64,000 nt of DNA from Terebella lapidaria. Lineage: Eukaryota; Annelida; Polychaeta; Terebellida; Terebellidae. Of the stretch, positions 1 to 11,615 are shown one piece after another (within the stretch, counting starts at the first letter, position 1; each line of letters opens with the position of its first letter). A program made the translations under genes and the position numbers. The stretch is from contig OX424555.1 of the NCBI GenBank assembly GCA_949152475.1, positions 18,866,868 through 18,930,867 of the forward strand, read 5' to 3'. The notes beneath the pieces are model-generated. The model ran no database searches. It was not told the DNA's origin and saw only the letters and a program-made list of their open reading frames with translations.

Positions 1-1000
1 GACGAGTCCGAAAATAACGTCCGTTTCGCTCTACGAAGCACCGTTTCCGAGATATCGACGAAAACGAAAAATGCCGACTCGGCAAAAAAAATTCGGGTCA
101 AAGTTCATCAATAATACCCCTTAGACATGTTTGTCTAGGGCGACGAGTCCGAAAATAACGTCCGTTTCGCTCTACGACACACCGTTCCCGAGATATCGAC
201 GAAAACAAAAAATGCCGACTCGGCAAAAAAATTTGGGGTCAAGGTCAAAGTTCATCCATAATACCCCTTAGACATGTTTGTCTAGGGCGACGAGTCCGAA
301 AATAACGTCCGTTTCGCTCTACGACGCACCGTTTCCGAGATATGCAGGATGCCTCAAGGATGACTCAGCAAAAAATTATTTCGACCTCTAGATCAAAGGT
401 CGTTTGACGTATCGATCCCAAAATCAATAGGGTTCTTCCCTGTTGATATATAAACCTCCGTGCAAAATTCTGCAACTATTGCCTGAATATTTTTCGAGTT
501 ATCGTCCGGAAACCAAGTTTCAAGATCAGCCTCGATTTCATCCTCAAGGACCTCACGGACCTCGGAGCCGGATCAAACAAAAAAATACACCCTAGAGATG
601 TTTGTCTAGGGCGACGAGTCCGAAAATAACGTCCGTTTCGCTCTACGATGCACGGTTTCTGAGATATGCAGGAAGCCTCAAGGATGAATCAGCAAAAAAT
701 TATTTCGACCTCTAGGTCAAAGGTCGTTTGACGGATCGATCCCAAAATCAATAGGGTTCTTCCCTGGTGGCATATGAACCTCCATGCAGAGTTCTGCAAC
801 TATTGCGTAAATATTTTTCCAGTTATCGTCCGGAAACCAAGTCTCAAAATTAGCCTTGATTTCATCCTCACGGACCTCACGGACCTCGGATCCGGCTCAA
901 AAAGAATAGGGTTCTTCCACATATCATTTCTGACTTGTGGTGAAAATTTGACGAGGATCCGTCAAGGCAATCTAAAGTTATCGTCCGGAAACCAAAAGTG
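1..1000 (+). repeat. Dispersed repeat block with internal tandem copies
   Basis: A unit starting GACGAGTCCGAAAATAACG begins at 1, 142, 289 and about 614. Short copies are about 141-147 bases. A longer companion segment (about 343-575) recurs at about 666-897. Each unit carries a small palindrome, TAGACATGTTTGTCTA. The same family recurs in degraded form at 35240-35890. Nothing here looks like a real gene; short open frames cross the repeats without any domain. Confidence 0.8.
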
Positions 1001-3962
1001 GCGGAAGAAGAAAAAAAAAAAAAAAAAATTCTGCTAAAACCATAATGGCATTTCTGCCGAAATGCCTTAATTCTCGATACTGAACTCCCTCGCAAGCTTT
1101 TCAGAATCATACTGCATAATTGATATTCAATATTCATTTTGATATCGTCAGTGGTTTTGGAATTACTACCACTTGAAATATTACGAATCGGCAAATTTCA
1201 GCTGATGACCCTTACATTTCGACAGAAATACATAAGACCAATAAATATGTAGCTTGCATTGGGATCAAATCTACAGTTTACCACTTTCTCAAAGCCATGA
1301 AAGACACACTTTGGATAATAATTTCATGTGTTTAAAAGTGTGTTCACGAAGACTTTCTGGTCTTATGTATTTCTGATTTCGACCATAGGTGATAATGGGT
1401 AATGGGTAATTTGGATCTTTTGACCATCAATGATACAAAAATACAAAAATAACAGGGGAAATTAATCACGAATATAAGCAGAGTTATTGCATCTTTTGAT
1501 TTTGACATTTTCTGTGACCTTGGCCTTGTCTTTCAATATTGAGATGTAAAATTTCACAGCATTTTTTATATAGTTATCAAGGCACATCTCCTGAACTAAA
1601 ACGGTTTTAAAAGATTGTAAACGGGTTTCACAATATGGTCTTGAATCTCAGCGATAATATGGTCTTGAATCTGTGCGATAATGGGGAGTTTGGGTCAGAA
1701 AACCATCGGTCGTACACTATACGATCGAGAATTGACCAAAGAAAGATACAAAATGATAGTTGGAAAAATTTATATCGATTGGAGAACCGGAGTAATAGTC
1801 AATCACGTGATTTTCACTTTTTCAGTTGCGATGGCAACCATATTCGATTTCGACAAAATTGAGGAGGACTGAGCAACTGACATACCTCTTCATCCATATA
1901 TATTTCAAATCGATCGGACCATTTTTTTCGAGTTATGTGCGCGGACATACAAACAGGCAGACGGACAGACCCAAAATGCAATACCTTCTCCCTCTGTAGG
2001 CACTGTCCGAAATACGTTTCGGCAGAGGTTATTTTTGGTAAACGATGTGTTCGATTGAGAAACGATATCTTTCAACAAGGTAGGTATTGTTTTCCTGGCC
2101 AAAATATGGAACAACATGTGTAATCGTTAATCATATGGAAAACGCAAGAGCATTTATGCAATCTGAAGTCGTCTTTGTCAACTAGGGCAGCTACATCTCG
2201 CAAAAATATTACTCTTTAACGTGAAATCTAAGACATCGTTTTCAAATCGAACACATCGTTTACTACCCGAAAAAGATCGTTCCCCAATATCCTCTGCCGA
2301 AATGTATTCCGGACAGTGATCGCCATCGGAGCGAGTGTAAAAATGAATTGATTCAAATCCTAGTGGTCGAGGTTTCTGGCGCTTGTCAAAAACTAGTTGG
2401 TCAAGAGCTTTCGACATAATTCTTTTCCTCCGTAAAAAAATCTCATAGGATTTACCTATACGGTGTCTTGTATCTGTCAAAAATGCTCAAAACAACCATT
2501 TATTTTTTATATAACGAAAATTTTTCGTTGTATATAATTTCGTTCACTTGATCTTCCATTCAGGCCCTTTTCCATTCACAAATTTATTTTGTACAAAAAA
2601 GATATGAGAACAATGAAATTGTACGTACATTAGCGAACCCTGAAACAAACCAGTGACGGCATGAGCAATTTATTTTTTTGAAAGATACATTGGCACCACC
2701 GTAACGTCCCGATTCAAATGGCGCACTATACATGTCTGCGCATAATATTTGCCGTGTCATAATGACACTGCATGTGTAATAATTATGATTTTTGCATATA
2801 GCCTAGATCAATGGTGTGCACTATATGTGTATGTGCATCTATCCATCACCATGTAGGTGGTTCATATCTATTAGATAAAAGCCTATTCATAACTTATCTT
2901 ATAGGTCTAATGGTACTCAAGAATTCATGCCATTTTTTGCACTCAAATTTCTGCTATTATAAACTTTGCTTCAAGCAATACTGTGATATTTTATTTTCCG
3001 CAATATGTCGGTGTCTGGGTGCCTGTGACAACGATAATGTAAATACAATACATCCCTTTGCAGTTTGCTAATCTTAGGCCTATACTTTCATATCGTACAA
3101 ATAAAAAGTTATCAGCAACAGACCATCAATTGACATAGCCTATCTATATAGATCTACACCTTTCTCAAAACGCATGTGATATAGGTAGAAACAGCTTTCT
3201 GCAGAACAGGGTCAAAAATCGCCTGAAACCATCTTTGGTACGCAGATATAAAAAGAAATTGTCGAGTCATGATGCGACACTTTGAGAAAAAAAAAACAAT
3301 TCAACTCAATGTATTTCTCAATGTATTGAATCATATAATGTATGGGCATAGATCCCGGGGTAGAACGGATGCACCTCCCCCCCCCCCCCCCCTCCTTACA
3401 GAAAGGGCGAAGGAAGAAGTGTGTAGGATACCCCTCCCCCTGGCTTGGCACAGCAGAAAAAAAAATAATATTTGATCTTCATGAGCTACAAGCTCATACT
3501 ACAAGCTCACACATATGCTAACATACATGTGTGTAGATTGAAGAATATATATATTGTAAGAAATATTCCACCAAATTTTATATAAATTGTATTCCTAACA
3601 GTGAACATGGACATCTGCATACGGAGCCCAAAATCGCATCGTTTTACCACAGTCAAATGTAAGAAAAACAAGCAATATCATATGCTCTGGAAATTGAAAA
3701 TTCTCAGAAAGGGGACGGGGGGGGATTGGGGGGGGGGGGGGAGCTACGGCGAACCGCATGTTTCTGTAGCTACGCTCGTTCACTGTTTGTTTATCACTGC
3801 ACCAAACCAGTGCTTGAACATAGGACGCAAGTTTTGACGGGTAGTGTACATTATTGTGCAGGCAAGAAGTGCAAAGACAACTTACTGCATATATTCGTAG
3901 GCCCGTCAAATTTGCCTTTAGTTGGTGTGAGTGTCTGGCAGTTGATACACGAAGATATCAGA
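1001..3962. other. Intergenic DNA upstream of the first GST gene
   Basis: No gene is supported. The stretch holds an inverted repeat pair (2002-2070 and 2231-2316), a C-run near 3377 and a G-run near 3730. Sequence at about 3100-3285 is recognisably similar to 22130-22285 upstream of the second GST gene, so it probably belongs to the duplicated GST unit. The first copy then carries about 600 extra bases before its start codon. Confidence 0.5.
2002..2316. repeat. Inverted repeat pair, likely foldback remnant
   Basis: The left arm (2002-2070) begins ACTGTCCGAAATACGTTTCG. The right arm (2231-2316), read on the minus strand, begins ACTGTCCGGAATACATTTCG. Similarity continues through AAACGATGTGTTCGATT in both. 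The arms are about 70-85 bases and the spacer about 160. No target duplication was identified. Confidence 0.6.
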
Positions 3963-6670
3963 ATGCCACTAAAACTATATTTGGACTTAATTTCCCAGCC
4001 ATGCCGAGCTATTGCTATATTCGCGCGAATGAATAATATTGAACATGAGGAGAAAACAGTGCATCTAATGAAAGGTGAGTGATTGTCAGAAACGTAGCCC
4101 CAGCTGCAGCTTTCCAACCCAGAAATCGGCCCAACGGAGAAAGCCATTGCTGGGGCAATCAGACACGCACGTTATCCTATACGACCTGCATGCCCCGGCT
4201 CCATGTAGGCCGAGGTACATGAACAACGTCCAGACCCCGACTTAGGTATTTAGGACAACACAGCAGCAGTGTCATGAAAGTAGCGTTATTGTAACATAAG
4301 GAAAACAACACAGTACACACACCGTGTTTGTCCGTGTACGCAATAGTAAATAAATCAGTAGTGTCATCAACAAAGCTTCAATAATGTCGTACAGACGTGC
4401 AAGTCTGCATGTATCCACGGCTATCAGAATGTGAAATCAGTCAAATGGATTCTGGATATACTCGTTATTATCTATCTGATAAGCTGCCCTGTAAGTGTTA
4501 CCAAGCTTTCATCTGCCAATCAGTAGTCCATTTGTGAGGTGATTCCCCCGCAGATCTATCGAACATAACAGTATAAGCCTACAACATCTCATCGTATACT
4601 AGTTAGTAGAATCCCCACTGTTCTCTAGGAATTCATGTTATGTTTCAGGTTCAGAAATTCACAAGTCTTTTCCGTAATGTTTAACACAATATTGCATTGT
4701 ATCAGAAATACATATTTCTGATTGTATATATTTACAGGAGAGCACCGTTCAGAATGGTTCCTGGAGAAAACCCCGTTTGGCTCAGTTCCTTTGTTGGAAG
4801 ATGATGGATATATTCTCACAGAAAGGTAGCCTACATGTATTTATTATCCAATATTATAGCCTCAGTCAGACACCGCCGGACCAGAGGGGAGATGAGCCAC
4901 GGATGACGATCCAAAGCGGTCCATGATATTCCGGGGTAGGCTACTAAGTATTCCGTGGCGACTGTGGGGCAGTCCACAGAAAGTCATCAGCGAGTCGGAG
5001 TGATCCGGCCACTCCGATGTTACTTTCAAATGAATCTGTTTTTTTTTTTTCTGTTTTTTTTTTTTTTTGGGGGGGGGGGGGGGGTCAATGTCTTAACCGT
5101 GGCTCATCCGGACAGTTTGGGAGCTGTCGTGAGCAATCAATAAAATTCTTGGCACACTCGGGGACTCGAAGAGCTTCATCATTGATCAGATTGGTCATAT
5201 ACTATGACTGCATCATACCAGGATCGAGGAAGTATAACTATGGCGCCAAATAAAATCTGTGCCAGTCCGGGCCGATCATGGGGACCTTCATCATGGTTCA
5301 TCATAGCCCCAGCAACGGTTCTCTCCAGCTTGGAAATCGGTGGGGTGGTCGGGAGTCCACGCGATGGATGGGTGATGGGTGATGGGAACCAGCCGCCACC
5401 ATCAATTTCTAGGTAGTAGAGAGAACCACTGCTGGGGCTAGGCTCATTCGGCCCGTGGTTAGGGGATGTCTGACTGGGAACTGTCACATTTGTACATGTC
5501 ACACAAGAACCAGGTCCTCAATTTATTTATATTGGTTCAATTATAAGCAAGAATTTCATGTTTGTGTTGCGTACACCACGTTTCCTGTACTGGGACAAAA
5601 ACTGATAAAAAGTGGCAGGTCTACTTGTGTATCTTGACAGCTTGGCGATCCTGCGGTACCTGGCCGCCAAGTACCCGGTGTCTGAGAATTGGTACCCGTC
5701 AGACCTGAGACAGAGAGGTCGTGTTGACGAATACCTCAGCTGGCACTACTGCCCGCCAGGACTGCGTCCACACGGCATCGCAGTCTTCGTGGAAAACGTG
5801 AGAAACGTCGACGTGATCCTATTTTATCAAGCATGCATACATATATCAATTCCTTAAGTGCTTCTGGTCGTACATTGTTTTCTCTGCAAGAAAGTCTATA
5901 GTAGATTGGTAAAAATGATCCAATGAAATGTTATGTAACTGTGTAATTCAAGGAAAGGAAGTCAGCTATTTATGCATGCATGCATACATATATCAATTCC
6001 TTAAGTGCTTCTGGTCGTACATTGTTTTCTCTGCAAGAAAGTCTATAGTAGATTGGTAAAAATGATCCAATGAAATAATATGTAACTGTGTAATTCAAGG
6101 AAAGGAAGTCAGCTATTTCACATTTGTACCACCATTAATAAATACTTTTTTTCGAGATACATTTTCACAAGAAAATAATCTTTTGCAAGTTGTGTATTAT
6201 AAAGTACATCTCTCACAGGAAAGTAGAGGTGGAATACAAAAGTTTCCTTCCAAATATAAATGGTACGATGAAGCAATTATTTGAGACCCAATCCTTGTTA
6301 ATAAATAGCTGCTTGATCAAATCAATATGGCCCATTTTGCTGTCCACAGAGCATCAAGCCTTTGAGATCTGGCGAGCCCGCTGATCGGAAGGAAGTAGCC
6401 GAAAAGGTGGAAAACCTCCAACCTGTACTGGACCGTATCGAAAACTACTTCCTAACACGTGGGGACTACATCGCAGGCACATCTGAACTCACACTCGCCG
6501 ACCTCGTGTGTATATGTGAGATAATGCAGCCTATATGTGCCGGATGTGACGTCACGGAGGGCAGGCCTAAGTTGAAGGCATGGATAGATCGAGTGAAATC
6601 GAGGCTGCAGCCTCACTTCTACCGGACCCACAACGATTTCTTTGAGTTATTTGCTAAATATCGCATGTAA
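3963..6670 (+). CDS. GSTT: Theta-class glutathione S-transferase, copy 1
   Basis: Four exons: 3963-4074, 4738-4825, 5641-5797 and 6350-6670. All introns are GT-AG and the frame is kept throughout, giving 225 residues. The protein would conjugate glutathione to electrophiles in the cytosol. The N-terminus LYLDLISQPCRA carries the theta catalytic Ser at residue 11. PLLEDDGYILTES carries the glutathione-binding Glu66-Ser67 at the same numbering as human GSTT1. The C-terminal half has LTLADLVCICEIMQP and EGRPKLKAW, the family's helical-domain hallmarks. It is about 15 residues shorter than human GSTT1, mostly at the C-terminus. The start is the only ATG that puts Ser at position 11. A close paralogue lies at 22398-25101. 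It looks intact. The theta class is clear; exact orthology is not. Confidence 0.93.
5830..6117 (+). repeat. Tandem duplication inside intron 3 of GST copy 1
   Basis: A segment of about 140 bases starting GCATGCATACATATATCAAT is present twice, offset by 147 bases. The copies differ by only a few bases, so the duplication is recent. The matching intron of the second GST gene does not have it. Confidence 0.85.
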
Positions 6671-9600
6671 ATTAAACCCCCCTTTCTTTTCAGCACAGTG
6701 GGGGTAGCATTGACACATTAGTTTACTATTATCCATACTCTCCTGTATGAATTCTTCAATGTTACGGCGTCAGATAGCCAATATTATCTCTATCCACAAA
6801 TATACTTGTATATATACACGTACGCTATAATACATGGTGCATCCCATGTATTGTAGGAGGACATCGTTAAAAATTCACGGAAACTTGTCTTGGCTATTGG
6901 CTGTCTCAACTTTCTTCAAGACTCTTTGATTTACAACTGTACGTTTTCTTGTCCCAGCAATGTTCGTTGGATGAAAGTTTATCCAAGTGGTCATCTTTTG
7001 TTATTCAGAAAATAACGTGTGTAATAAATAAAATGAAATCATAATACTTTCTTGATCAATCTGTGTTTTTAAAACCTGTAATGTTGAAAGGAGATAGTGC
7101 AACGGATCATGCTGATACATGTAGTTATCAAGATCATGGGGGTCATTTTCCAACATGGCGTCCGGTCGAGGCTTTTTTCATGGTAGGCCTGCCATATCTC
7201 TTTATGCAACAGTTATAAATAAAAACTCAATATTTTTGACATTAGAGCGTTGGGGGCGAAGCCCCCAACTCTCTACATGTCTATGTGCTGACTTTTTCAT
7301 GGAGGTTTCATGCTAACCTATCGACGCCCGTTTTCGCATGTAAACCTTTGTACACCTACTTCAAATGAGTATTTTCTTCGTCCTTGACATAAAATCTCTC
7401 GATTTGATGGCAAGCTTTGAATATTCCACAGATATATAATGCATAAATCGATGTGTTAGGTTTGAGAAAATTACGCAAAATGGTCAGCTCCTCTGGAAAA
7501 CGTCAAAATGGCGGAGCCGATGGAAATTCACGTTCCCAGAATGCAAAGCAAATTTTACCGCAATGACGCGTACTTTGGAACGTACAATTTTCTGTGCAGC
7601 ATTTTGTGCACGCATGTACATGTAACCTTGCGTGCGGCCTTCTTTGGCGTAATGAAGTAAACACAACGTTTCGTCTACGGTACCACGACTGCATTCACCG
7701 TAATTGGACATATTTTATCACATGACAAGGTGTTCCATGCTCGGTTGCGAAACCTTTTTATTTTAAACTGATCTTTTAATTTGCTCAGTATGCATGTGTT
7801 ATCTATATCATGATATCAGATGCAGATTTCTCATAGTTTCCAATATTTTAAGGATATTTTATTGAGGTTCAATATCATTTTATCAGGCGTATCTGTTTCA
7901 TTGAGTTCAAAATAAATGTTTACTCATTAGGAATATGATTGAAGTAGGCCTATGTGTTTCATCATAATATACGGGAATGAATTGGAATCATGTGGGACAT
8001 GATATGTTTCAATTTCCTTTTTTTTTAAAGGGGGGGGGGGGTGTAAGATATATTCAGGTCTCGTGGTGCTGATGATGTGCTCGAGCTCTAATGTCGTCAC
8101 CCGCAGTTAGCTGCATTTTCTTGTTGGTGTTAGATTCAGAATAAAACCACCTGAAAATCTTTGGATCGATAGTTTGTGTCATTATCAAGATGTGGGGGTA
8201 TTAACCATTGCTTAAAATGACCGAGATGTCAATACATCAAGTCATCAACTTATCATACAATAAGCTGAGTTGAGTGATTAGGGACCTTTAGCATCACCCG
8301 ATCTAAACGCTAACCTAAATGTAAACATAAAACGAAATTACGTTTCACGGTAACGTAACGTCTGACTGCAAAAGACCTTTAGCAACTGGACCACATACGG
8401 TACTTTGTCCATGAATGCATGCGTAATCCATTGGTCTCTCGATGCGAGTACCAGAATGGCTCGATTAAGTGCCAGGGCGCTTATTTGTCAATAAAGTTCT
8501 ACCGACGACGCTCTTTCAAAACGGGCGCTTATTCAAGGGAGGCGTTATTATGACAACAAACTTTTCCAGGTTAAAATACGATACATGTTGTCGGTCAATG
8601 CCAATGTCCAAGCCTTTGGTGTATTTTTCATAGCACATTCAATATCAAACTAATCAGTTGATGGCCAATTAAGAGATACATTGCAACAGAAGCTTGGCAC
8701 GGGATAATATTTTGGAGTACTGACATGAAACGGTGCTGTCGAGTGCCAGAAAAATGTCACACTGGGCATACTCGATGCATTAGAACTACCCCGACGCAAC
8801 TCGTATTGATCTGTAGTAGTCGCAATCCATGTTATTTCAGTCACACAAAGTTGTTATTCCATAGAAATCAAACATGTCCAAAGGGGAAAGCCTACGGCCA
8901 ACTTTCAATTGTAAATTTGAAATTTCACCTGCAGTTACAATCACCAGTATCAATAAAAGCTGAAACAAACTGCAATTGAAGTGTGAATCACTGATATAAA
9001 CGGTATTTCTTGTGCAATGCCGGCGCTCTTTTGTGAGAGGTGCTCTTTCAAGGAGGCACATATTTGTCAAAAACTTCTAACTCGCTGGTGCTCATTCGAG
9101 GGAGGCGCTCTTTAAATTTATATCCGTACTGTAATTGGTTTGGTAGTAATTTTAATTGATTTGATTTGTGGTAACTTTTTTTGTCTACCAGTAGAAAGTT
9201 CTACTAGTAGAAAAAAATGGCCTAATAGTAGAACTTCTACTGGAATAGGCCTGATGAAAGGCACAAAAAAATCTATCTGCAGAAGTTCTACCAGCAGAAA
9301 TTCTACAGGAATAAAGAAACGCACACAATAATAAAAATAACATAATAATAAGAATAATGACAATATCGATCGGGGTATGTCCGACTGTAGTCGTACTTAC
9401 CCCATGCGGTAAGTGCGACTCTATTTTTCTTGTCAAATTATAGCTTAATAAGGAAAAGCCAGTATTCCATTTTAGCTTCACGCCTCCCCAAACTCCCACC
9501 ACCAGCCCTACAAGGAAACCCAGGCCCATAGAAAGAATCCAGACACTTTTATGGTGTCACTAAGTTGGCATGACATATCCCATGAATGGGGTATGTGCCC

Positions 9601-9709
9601 GGGGGTATATGTCCCAATGATATTGTAATAATAATGATATATACACGTAGGCCTGATAGTCATGATGCAGTGTATATGACATGCCTAAATCTGAAGATAT
9701 ATACATTAA
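6671..9709. other. Intergenic DNA without a supported gene
   Basis: After the GST 3' end there is no recognisable coding sequence. A short hairpin (TTGGGGGCGAAGCCCCCAA) lies near 7249-7270. The segment at about 7340-7420 matches about 57285-57365 and marks a dispersed repeat. A T/A-run followed by an 11-base G-run lies near 8030. The region 9180-9310 is a short array of TTCTAC/GTAGAA palindromic motifs. Confidence 0.5.
7023..7032 (+). promoter_or_regulatory. Candidate polyadenylation signal of GST copy 1
   Basis: Two overlapping AATAAA hexamers lie about 355 bases after the GST stop codon. This is a plausible 3' UTR length, but no transcript evidence is available. Confidence 0.45.
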
Positions 9710-10424
9710 AGTCATAGTAGCAAGGTGTCATTATATGGTTTTATTCCTGTTCAGATAAAGGCATTGTGGACATTTGGTGATAAAAAAGATGTTTGTGTTA
9801 ATTGGTAATTAATAACAGCGACATATAATCGAGTATATTGAGCCAGTATTGCAATCGCCTTCTCATGCCGATGAAAAAATTAGCTTCGGCAGTTTCCGTA
9901 ATCGTGACATCAGTTGAGGCAAAATGTGCTTTGATGGCTGGCCAAAAACGTAAAACACATAATTTGGGCGGTCAGCTCAAAGATAGAAAACCACTCCAAA
10001 ATGCATGAGATTCAAAAGAAAACACGTGAAAACCAGCAAATACTGGACATCTTGCAGTTCAGCAAACCTCCCTTCTGGGAAAATGAATAGTACTGATTCT
10101 AAATATCAAGACAAGAAATGCCATATTCCAGCCATCTCACCCGTTCACTTGAATTGTCAAACATACACAACGAGAATGAATATGCGCCATACAATTTACC
10201 TTGCTGGCTGCATGTACTTTCAGTACTGCCTCAAATGACGTCACAAACCACGTGACCCATACTTAAATCGTGATCAAAATCTTCGGCAATCTACGGAAGG
10301 AGTGCCTATTTGATTCAATATCTCGAAACCCATTGATTGTATTTGTAAAATTCGTTCGAATTTACAGATAACTGTTCATAATGGACTAAATGAAAAGCAC
10401 TTTCATCGGAATGCTACTAGGTCT
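9710..10424 (+). mobile_element. TTAA-flanked MITE, copy 1 (piggyBac-type)
   Basis: The element is 715 bases and is flanked on both sides by TTAA. Its ends are AGTCATAGTAGCA and, on the other strand, AGACCTAGTAGCA, an imperfect terminal inverted repeat. TTAA target duplication is the hallmark of piggyBac-superfamily elements. No transposase is encoded, so it would move only with help from a full-length relative. A 77-codon open frame is also open in copy 2 but is stopped in copy 3, so it is probably not a gene. Confidence 0.85.
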
Positions 10425-10893
10425 TTAACTATGTATATATATATAGACACATAATACATTCATTTACGAAAATTAATATAAATTAAATAAATATAGTTAA
10501 ATATTTACATGTAAATATATATATGTAGATCTATGATGATGTGGGTCACCTTCCCTGGTGGATCAGCAGAAACCCATAAGAGACCCATGGGTTTCTGATG
10601 CCAGTAATTTGATGATCGTAGATCAATAATTTGACCAGAAGCTACTGCATGCGTGCAAGACTGCAAGAGTACCGTAAACTTCTAATAAACGTGGGGGCGT
10701 TTATTGATTTCACTTGCCGTCCAGACCATGCGCATATTAAAGACCTGCGTTCATTAGAGGCCCTCTGTTTATCAAAAGTTTTGCCGTACACCGTACATGA
10801 ACTTTAACGTGAAATAGATCCGTTAAACCCAGAGTTTACCGTAAACCACGAACGCTAACGTTATGGCACTTGACGGAGAAGAACGGAAAGTTA
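10425..10893. other. Spacer between inverted MITE copies
   Basis: About 470 bases between copies 1 and 2, AT-rich at its left end. It contains no supported gene. Together with the flanking inverted copies it forms a palindrome of about 1.9 kb. Confidence 0.5.
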
Positions 10894-10897
10894 TTAA

Positions 10898-11611
10898 AGA
10901 CCTAGTAGCATGCCGATGAAAGTGCTTTCCATTTAGTCCATTATGAATAGTTATCTGTAAATTCGAACGAATTTTACAAATACAATCAATGGGTTTCGAT
11001 ATATTGAATCAAATAGGCACTCCTTCCGTAAATTGCCGAAGATTTTGATCACGATTTTAGTATGGGTCACGTGGTTTGTGACGTCATTTGAGGCAGTACT
11101 GAAAGTACATGTAGCCAACAAGGTAAACTGCATGTCGCATATTCATTCTCGTTGTGTATGTTTGACAATTCAAGTGAACGGGTGAGACGGTTGGGATACG
11201 GCATTTCTTGTCTTGATATTTAGAATCAGTACTATTCATTCTCCCAGAAGGGAGGTTTGTTGAACTGCAAGATGTCCAGTATCTGTTGGTTTTCACGTGT
11301 TTTCTTTTGAATCTCATGCATTTTGGAGTGGTTTTCTATCTTTGAGCTGACCGCCCAAATTACGTGTATTACGTTTTTGGCCAGCTATCAAAGCACGTTT
11401 TGCCTCAACTGACGTCACGATTACAGAAACTGCCGAAGCTATTTTTTCATCGGCATGAGAAGGCGATTGCAATACTGGCTCAATATACTCGATTATATGT
11501 CGCTGTTATTAATTACCAATTAACGCGAACATCTTTTTTATCACCAAATGTCCACAATGCCTTTATCCGAACAGGAATAAACCCATATAATGGTACCTTG
11601 CTACTATGACA
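10898..11611 (-). mobile_element. TTAA-flanked MITE, copy 2 (inverted)
   Basis: A 714-base copy of the element at 9710, in the opposite orientation and flanked by TTAA at 10894 and 11612. Similarity to copies 1 and 3 runs end to end, with scattered single-base differences. Confidence 0.85.
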
Positions 11612-11615
11612 TTAA

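Noticed and set aside
10005-11317. 77-codon open frame shared by MITE copies 1 and 2
   Set aside because: It is interrupted in copy 3, has no recognisable domain, and shared openness is expected from high sequence identity.
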